NCBI GenBank assembly: GCA_947623455.1
Contig: OX392529.1
Span: 7,068,001 to 7,132,000 of the forward strand
Origin: Mimachlamys varia
Taxonomy: Eukaryota > Mollusca > Bivalvia > Pectinida > Pectinidae
DNA: 64,000 bases
Direction: 5' to 3'
Shown here: positions 54,994 to 64,000 of the stretch, one piece after another
How the letters are laid out: the number at the start of each line of letters is the position of its first letter
Position numbering within the stretch: the stretch's first letter is position 1
Program-made: the position numbers and the translations under genes
Notes under the pieces: model-generated
Databases searched by the model: none
Told to the model about the DNA's origin: nothing
What the model saw: only the letters and a program-made list of their open reading frames with translations

Positions 54994-55537
54994 CTAAAAC
55001 AGTAAATAAGGTTACTCCGTTAAAATTGTACATTTAAAAGATTGAAATATAAAGCGATTTATATGATGTCAAACCAGGCGTTAGTACTGTCAACTACATT
55101 ATAATAATGATATATTTTATCAAAGGTTAGCACCACCTACATTGTAAGTACAGCCCAATATGTGTTCTGTATTAACATATATCATAACAGAACAAAACAA
55201 TAAAATCTATGATAGGGAGTGTACATCAAAACAGAAATCGAATCAAATCCTTGTCAAGATTTCTATTGTAAAATAAATTATCACAGGTGAGAATTTTAAT
55301 CAATTCACACATGTTTGAATGTTTTGCCCGATGTTGCTTCATTTGTTTTTACATTGTATCAATATAACAAGGATATTAGAAAAAGAAATGGAACTTATCC
55401 TCGACATCGAAAAAATTCACAAATGTACAACATTTTGTTTAATCTCCCAATTATGTTATCCATGTGTCTGTCAAACTCAAACATTAAACATAAAAAAAAA
55501 AGAAAAAGAATAATAATGGAAACCGAAATTATCAGGG
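54994..55537. other. Upstream intron or flank
   Basis: Unique AT-rich sequence before the large satellite. I find no further exon or promoter that I can support. Confidence 0.35.
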
Positions 55538-58500
55538 ATGTTACGGGGGGAGATGACCAGAACAACGTGTTGACCATTATCAGGGGTGCTACGGGGGGAG
55601 ATGACCAGAACAACGTATTGACCATTATCAGGGGTGTTACGGGGGGAGATGACCAGAACAACGTATTGACCATTATCAGGGGTGTTACGGGGGGAGATGA
55701 CCAGAACAACGTATTGACCATTATCAGGGGTGCTACGGGGGGAGATGACCAGAACAACGTATTGACCATTATCAGGGGTGTTACGGGGGGAGATGACCAG
55801 AACAACGTATTGACCATTATCAGGGGTGCTACGGGGGGAGATGACCAGAACAACATATTGACCATTATCAGGGGTGTTACGGGGGGAGATGACCAGAACA
55901 ACGTATTGACCATTATCAGGGGTGCTACGGGGGGAGATGACCAGAACAACATATTGACCATTATCAGGGGTGTTACGGGGGGAGATGACCAGAACAACGT
56001 ATTGACCATTATCAGGGATGCTACGGGGGGAGATGACCAGAACAACGTATTGACCATTAACAGGGGTGTTACGGGGGGAGATGACCAGAACAACATATTG
56101 ACCATTATCAGGGGTGCTACGGGGGGAGATGACCAGAACAACGTATTGACCATTAACAGGGGTGTTACGGGGGGAGATGACCAGAACAACGTATTGACCA
56201 TTATCAGGGGTGCTACGGGGGGAGATGACCAGAACAACATATTGACCATTAACAGGGGTGTTACGGGGGGAGATGACCAGAACAACATATTGACCATTAT
56301 CAGGGGTGCTACGGGGGGAGATGACCAGAACAACGTATTGACCATTATCAGGGGTGCTACGGGGGGAGATGACCAGAACAACGTATTGACCATTATCAGG
56401 GGTGTTACGGGGGGAGATGACCAGAACAACGTATTGACCATTATCAGGGGTGCTACGGGGGGAGATGACCAGAACAACGTATTGACCATTATCAGGGGTG
56501 CTACGGGGGGAGATGACCAGAACAACGTATTGACCATTATCAGGGGTGCTACGGGGGGAGATGACCAGAACAACGTATTGACCATTATCAGGGGTGCTAC
56601 GGGGGGAGATGACCAGAACAACGTATTGACCATTATCAGGGGTGCTACGGGGGGAGATGACTAGAACAACGTATTGACCATTATCAGGGGTGCTACGGGG
56701 GGAGATGACCAGAACAACGTATTGACCATTATCAGGGGTGCTACGGGGGGAGATGACCAGAACAACGTATTGACCATTATCAGGGGTGCTACGGGGGGAG
56801 ATGACCAGAACAACGTATTGACCATTATCAGGGGTGCTACGGGGGGAGATGACCAGAACAACGTATTGACCATTATCAGGGGTGCTACGGGGGGAGATGA
56901 CCAGAACAACGTATTGACCATTATCAGGGGTGCTACGGGGGGAGATGACCAGAACAACGTATTGACCATTATCAGGGGTGCTACGGGGGGAGATGACCAG
57001 AACAACGTATTGACCATTATCAGGGGTGCTACGGGGGGAGATGACCAGAACAACGTATTGACCGTTATCAGGGGTGCTACGGGGGGAGATGACCAGAACA
57101 ACGTATTGACCGTTATCAGGGGTGCTACGGGGGGAGATGACCAGAACAACGTATTGACCGTTATCAGGGGTGCTACGGGGGGAGATGACCAGAACAACGT
57201 ATTGACCATTAACAGGGGTGCTACGGGGGGAGATGACCAGAACAACGTATTGACCATTATCAGGGGTGCTACGGGGGGAGATGACCAGAACAACGTATTG
57301 ACCGTTATCAGGGGTGCTACGGGGGGAGATGACCAGAAAAACGTATTGACCGTTATCAGGGGTGCTACGGGGGGAGATGACCAGAACAACGTATTGACCA
57401 TTATCAGGGGTGCTACGGGGGGAGATGACCAGAACAACGTATTGACCGTTATCAGGGGTGCTACGGGGGGAGATGACCAGAACAACGTATTGACCGTTAT
57501 CAGGGGTGCTACGGGGGGAGATGACCAGAACAACGTATTGACTATTATCAGGGGTGCTACGGGGGGAGATGACCAGAACAACGTATTGACCATTATCAGG
57601 GGTGCTACGGGGGGAGATGACCAGAACAACGTATTGACCATTATCAGGGGTGCTACGGGGGGAGATGACCAGAACAACGTATTGACCATTATCAGGGGTG
57701 CTACGGGGGGAGATGACCAGAACAACGTATTGACCATTATCAGGGGTGCTACGGGGGGAGATGACCAGAACAACCTATTGACCATTATCAGGGGTGCTAC
57801 GGGGGGAGATGACCAGAACAACGTATTGACCATTATCAGGGATGTTACGGGAAAGTGACCAGAACAACGTATTGACCGTTATCAGGGATGTTACGGGAAA
57901 GTGACCAGAACAACGTATTGACCATTATCAGGGGTGCTACGGGGGGAGATGACCAGAACAACGTATTGACCATTATCAGGGATGTTACGGGAAAGTGACC
58001 AGAACAACGTATTGACCATTATCAGGGGTGCTACGGGGGGAGATGACCAGAACAACGTATTGACCATTATCAGGGATGTTACGGGAAAATGACCAGAACA
58101 ACGTATTGACCGTTATCAGGGATGCTACGGGGGGAGATGACCAGAACAACGTATTGACCATTATCAGGGATGTTACGGGAAAGTGACCAGAACAACGTAT
58201 TGACCATTATCAGGGGTGCTACGGGGGGAGATGACCAGAACAACGTATTGACCATTATCAGGGATGTTACGGGGAAAAGTGACCAGAACAACGTATTGAC
58301 CGTTATCCGGGATGTTAACAGGGAAAAGTGACCAGAACAACATATTGACCATTATCAGGGATGTTACGGGGGACAAGTGACCAGAACAACGTATTGACCA
58401 TTATCAGGAATGTTACGGGGGGGGGGGGGGGGGTGACCAGAACAACGTATTGACCATTTTCATTGATGTTGCGGGGGAAAAGTGACCAGAACAACATATT

Positions 58501-61500
58501 GTCCATTATCAGGGATGTTATTGGGGAAAGTGACCAGAACAACGTATTGACCATTATCAGGGATGTTACGGGAAAGTGACCAGAACAACGTATTGACCGT
58601 TATCCGGGATGTTAACAGGCAAAAGTGACCAGAACAACATATTGACCATTATCAGGGATGTTACGGGGGACAAGTGACCAGAACAACGTATTGACCATTA
58701 TCAGGGATGTTACAGGGGGAAATGACCAGAACAACGTATTGACCATTTTCATTGATGTTACCGGGGAAAAGTGACCAGACCAACGTATTGACCAATTTAA
58801 GGGATGTTACCAGGGAAAAGTGACCAGAACAACGTATTGACCATTATCAGGGATGTTACCGGGGAAAAGTGACCAGAACAACGTATTGACCATTATCAGC
58901 GATGTTACGGGGGAAAATGACCAGAACAACGTATTGACCATTATCAGGGGTGCTACGGGGGGAGATGACCAGAACAACGTATTGACCATTATCAGGGATG
59001 TTACGGGAAAGTGACCAGAACAACGTATTGACCGTTATCAGGGGTGCTACGGGGGGAGATGACCAGAACAACGTATTGACCATTATGAGGGATGTTACGG
59101 GAAAGTGACCAGAACAACGTATTGACCATTATCAGGGGTGCTACGGGGGGAGATGACCAGAACAACGTATTGACCATTATCAGGGGTGCTACGGGGGAGA
59201 TGACCAGGACAACGTATTGACCATTATCAGGGATGTTACGGGAAAGTGACCAGAACAACGTATTGACCATTATCAGGGGTGCTACGGGGGGAGATGACCA
59301 GAACAACGTATTGACCATTATCAGGGATGTTACGGGAAAGTGACCAGAACAACGTATTGACCGTTATCAGGGGTGCTACGGGGGGAGATGACCAGAACAA
59401 CGTATTGACCATTATCAGGGATGTTACGGGAAAGTGACCAGAACAACGTATTGACCATTATCAGGGGTGCTACGGGGGGAGATGACCAGAACAACGTATT
59501 GACCATTATCAGGGATGTTATTGGGGAAAGTGACCAGAACAACGTATTGACCATTATCAGGGATGTTACGGGAAAGTGACCAGAACAACGTATTGACCGT
59601 TATCCGGGATGTTAACAGGCAAAAGTGACCAGAACAACATATTGACCATTATCAGGGATGTTACGGGGGACAAGTGACCAGAACAACGTATTGACCATTA
59701 TCAGGGATGTTACAGGGGGAAATGACCAGAACAACGTATTGACCATTTTCATTGATGTTACCGGGGAAAAGTGACCAGAACAACGTATTGACCAATTTAA
59801 GGGATGTTACCAGGGAAAAGTGACCAGAACAACGTATTGACCATTATCAGGGATGTTACCGGGGAAAAGTGACCAGAACAACGTATTGACCATTATCAGC
59901 GATGTTACGGGGGAAAATGACCAGAACAACGTATTGACCATTATCAGGGGTGCTACGGGGGGAGATGACCAGAACAACGTATTGACCATTATCAGGGGTG
60001 CTACGGGAAAGTGACCAGAACAACGTATTGACCGTTATCAGGGGTGCTACGGGGGGAGATGACCAGAACAACGTATTGACCATTATCAGGGATGTTACGG
60101 GAAAGTGACCAGAACAACGTATTGACCATTATCAGGGGTGCTACGGGGGGGGGATGACCAGAACAACGTATTGACCATTATCAGGGGTGCTACGGGGGGA
60201 GATGACCAGGACAACGTATTGACCATTATCAGGGATGTTACGGGAAAGTGACCAGAACAACGTATTGACCATTATCAGGGGTGCTACGGGGGGAGATGAC
60301 CAGAACAACGTATTGACCATTATCAGGGATGTTACGGGAAAGTGACCAGAACAACGTATTGACCGTTATCAGGGGTGCTACGGGGGGAGATGACCAGAAC
60401 AACGTATTGACCATTATCAGGGATGTTACGGGAAAGTGACCAGAACAACGTATTGACCATTATCAGGGGTGCTACGGGGGGAGATGACCAGAACAACGTA
60501 TTGACCATTATCAGGGATGTTACGGGGAAAAGTGACCAGAACAACGTATTGACCGTTATCCGGGATGTTAACAGAGAAAAGTGACCAGAACAACATATTG
60601 ACCATTATCAGGGATGTTACGGGGGACAAGTGACCAGAACAACGTATTGACCATTATCAGGAATGTTACGGGGGGGGGGGGGGTGACCAGAACAACGTAT
60701 TGACCATTTTCATTGATGTTGCGGGGGAAAAGTGACCAGAACAACATATTGTCCATTATCAGGGATGTTATTGGGGAAAGTGACCAGAACAACGTATTGA
60801 CCATTATCAGGGATGTCACGGGAAAGTGACCAGAACAACATATTGACCGTTATCCGGGATGTTAACAGGGAAAAGTGACCAGAACAACATATTGACCATT
60901 ATCAGGGATGTTACGGGGGACAAGTGACCAGAACAACGTATTGACCATTATCAGATATGTTACGGGGGGGGGGGGGGTGACCAGAACAACGTATTGACCA
61001 TTTTCATTGATGTTGCGGGGGAAAAGTGACCAGAACAACATATTGTCCATTATCAGGGATGTTATCGGGGAAAGTGATGACCAGAACAACGTATTGACCA
61101 TTATCAGGGATGTTACAGGGGGAGATGACCAGAACAACGTATTGACCATTTTCATTGATGTTACCGGGGAAAAGTGACCAGAACAACGTATTGACCAATT
61201 TAAGGGATGTTACCAGGGAAAAGTGACCAGAACAACGTATTGACCATTATCAGGGATGTTACCGGGGAAAAGTGACCAGAACAACGTATTGACCATTATC
61301 AGCGATGTTACGGGGGAAAATGACCAGAACAACGTATTGACCATTATCAAAGATGTTACGGGGGAAAAGTGACCAAAACAACGTGTTGATCATTATCAGG
61401 GATGTTACGGGGAAAAGTGACCAGAACAACGTATTGACCATTATCAAGGATGTTACAGGGGGAGATGACCAGAACAACATATTGACCATTATCAGGGATG

Positions 61501-64000
61501 TTACTAGGGAAAGATGACTAAAACAACGTATTGGCCAATATCAGGGATGTTACGGGGGAAAAGTGACCAGAACAACGTATTGATCATTATCCGGGGTGTT
61601 ACGGGGAAAAGTGACCAGAACAACGTATTGACCATTATCAAGGATGTTACAGGGGGAGATGACCAGAACAACATATTGACCATTATCAGGGATGTTCCTA
61701 GGGAAAGATGACTAAAACAACGTATTGGCCAATATCAGGGATGTTACGGGGGAAAAGTGACCAGAACAACGTATTGACCATTATCAGGGGTGCTACGTGG
61801 GGAGATGACCAGAACAACGTATTGACCATTATCAGGGATGTTACGGGAAAGTGACCAGAACAACGTATTGACCATTATCAGGGGTGCTACGGGGGGAGAT
61901 GACCAGAACAACGTATTGACCATTATCAGGGATGTTACGGGAAAGTGACCAGAACAACGTATTGACCGTTATCAGGGGTGCTACGGGGGGAGATGACCAG
62001 AACAACGTATTGACCATTATCAGGGATGTTACGGGAAAGTGACCAGAACAACGTATTGACCATTATCAGGGGTGCTACGGGGGGAGATGACCAGAACAAC
62101 GTATTGACCATTATCAGGGATGTTACGGGGAAAAGTGACCAGAACAACGTATTGACCGTTATCCGGGATGTTAACAGGGAAAAGTGACCAGAACAACATA
62201 TTGACCATTATCAGGGATGTTACGGGGGACAAGTGACCAGAACAACGTATTGACCATTATCAGGAATGTTACGGGGGGGGGGGGGGGTGACCAGAACAAC
62301 GTATTGACCATTTTCATTGATGTTGCGGGGGAAAAGTGACCAGAACAACATATTGTCCATTATCAGGGATGTTATTGGGGAAAGTGACCAGAACAACGTA
62401 TTGACCATTATCAGGGATGTTACGGGAAAGTGACCAGAACAACGTATTGACCGTTATCCGGGATGTTAACAGGGAAAAGTGACCAGAACAACATATTGAC
62501 CATTATCAGGGATGTTACGGGGGACAAGTGACCAGAACAACGTATTGACCATTATCAGATATGTTACGGGGGGGGGGGGGGGTGACCAGAACAACGTATT
62601 GACCATTTTCATTGATGTTGCGGGGGAAAAGTGACCAGAACAACATATTGTCCATTATCAGGGATGTTATCGGGGAAAGTGATGACCAGAACAACGTATT
62701 GACCATTATCAGGGATGTTACAGGGGGAGATGACCAGAACAACGTATTGACCATTTTCATTGATGTTACCGGGGAAAAGTGACCAGAACAACGTATTGAC
62801 CAATTTAAGGGATGTTACCAGGGAAAAGTGACCAGAACAACGTATTGACCATTATCAGGGATGTTACCGGGGAAAAGTGACCAGAACAACGTATTGACCA
62901 TTATCAGCGATGTTACGGGGGAAAATGACCAGAACAACGTATTGACCATTATCAAAGATGTTACGGGGGAAAAGTGACCAAAACAACGTGTTGATCATTA
63001 TCAGGGATGTTACGGGGAAAAGTGACCAGAACAACGTATTGACCATTATCAAGGATGTTACAGGGGGAGATGACCAGAACAACATATTGACCATTATCAG
63101 GGATGTTACTAGGGAAAGATGACTAAAACAACGTATTGGCCAATATCAGGGATGTTACGGGGGAAAAGTGACCAGAACAACGTATTGACCATTATCAGGG
63201 ATGTTACGGGGGGGGGGGGTGACCAGAACAACGTATTGGCCATTATCCGGGATGTTACATCGGGAAGATGACCAGAACAACGTATTGACCATTATCAGTG
63301 ATGTTACGTAGAAAAGTGACCAGAACAACGTATTGACCATTATCAGAATTGTTACGTGAAAAAGTGACCAGAACAACATATTGATCATTAACCGCGGTGT
63401 TACGGGGAAAAGTGACCAGAACAACGTATTGACCATTATCCGGGATGTTACATCGGGAAGATGACCAGAACAACGTATTGACCATTATCAGTGATGTTAC
63501 GTAGAAAAGTGACCAGAACAACGTATTGACCATTATCAGAATTGTTACGTGAAAAAGTGACCAGAACAACATATTGACCATTATCAGGGATGTTACAAGG
63601 AAAAGTGACCAGAACAACGTATTGACCATAATCAGGGATGCTACGGGGGGAGATGACCAGAACAACGTATTGACCATTATCAGGGGTGCTACGGGGGGAG
63701 ATGACTAGAACAACGTATTGACCATTATCAGGGGTGCTACGGGGGGAGATGACCAGAACAACGTATTGACCATTATCAGGGGTGCTACGGGGGGAGATGA
63801 CCAGAACAACGTATTGACCATTATCAGGGGTGCTACGGGGGGAGATGACCAGAACAACGTATTGACCATTATCAGGGGTGCTACGGGGGGAGATGACCAG
63901 AACAACGTATTGACCATTATCAGGGGTGCTACGGGGGGAGATGACCAGAACAACGTATTGACCATTATCAGGGGTGCTACGGGGGGAGATGACCAGAACA
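55538..64000. repeat. Large 48-bp satellite with higher-order structure, about 180 units, runs off the window
   Basis: Units read GGTGCTACGGGGGGAGATGA, CCAGAACAACGTATTGACCA, then TTATCAGG. From 55538 to about 57850 and again from 63640 the units are nearly identical 48-mers. Between them lie shorter, diverged units (GATGTTACGGGAAAGTGACC type, 46 bp and others) organised in larger duplicated blocks. Open frames of up to 449 codons on + and 412 on minus follow from the period of 48 and are not genes. It lies in the upstream intron or 5' flank of the polycystin-like gene. Confidence 0.97.

Noticed and set aside
55315..57858. Open frames of 449 and 394 codons (+) and 412 and 390 codons (minus) with a 16-residue repeat
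   Set aside because: They are open on both strands because the satellite unit is 48 bp. Units with other lengths break them, and there is no signal, splice or codon evidence.

Overview
This window looks like nuclear DNA of a marine invertebrate, most likely a bivalve or other lophotrochozoan mollusc. The reasons are an AT-rich background, short exons bounded by GT-AG splice sites, a non-LTR retrotransposon carrying a 2A-like peptide, dispersed retroelement fragments of a kind common in mollusc and lancelet genomes, and very heavy minisatellite content (about 25 kb, or 40 percent). The species call is inference.

Two genes can be supported, arranged tail to tail. At the left edge (1-539, + strand) are the last two exons of a gene ending in a thyroglobulin type-1 domain, with a polyadenylation signal. 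The rest of the window is dominated by one large minus-strand gene. I could chain 31 exons between 54993 and 2991. Every intron is GT-AG, every junction phase matches, and the total is 6,131 coding nt (about 2,042 codons plus stop). Its 5' end lies beyond or inside the right-hand satellite. In protein order it encodes a PAN/apple-like domain, a Thr/Pro/Ser linker, a GAIN-like region, a degenerate GPS, transmembrane helix 1, a PLAT domain, the polycystin-1 membrane region, the polycystin extracellular (TOP) domain, and the six-helix PKD channel with its pore. It then continues through a beta-rich region of uncertain family (possibly ZU5/UPA-like) to a C-terminal DEATH domain. A polycystin-1-like channel ending in a DEATH domain is the most unusual thing here.

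Layout: 1-539 thyroglobulin-type exons; 620-2505 two minisatellites between the convergent genes; 2991-13162 C-terminal and channel exons of the polycystin gene; 14.6-18.97 kb a broken non-LTR retrotransposon in an intron; 19.98-25.9 kb TOP-domain exons with a 48-bp array and a foldback element; 25.9-30.7 kb two arrays; 31.0-31.9 kb membrane exons; 32.07-36.8 kb a 49-bp array; 37.3-43.4 kb PLAT, GPS and GAIN exons with three arrays and a second foldback element; 43.4-49.2 kb GAIN and upstream exons with two arrays; 49.4-53.2 kb retroelement remnants and a 45-bp array; 53.4-55.0 kb linker and PAN exons; 55.54-64.0 kb a very large 48-bp satellite with higher-order structure. Most larger introns of the polycystin gene carry their own private minisatellite, and several arrays abut splice sites.
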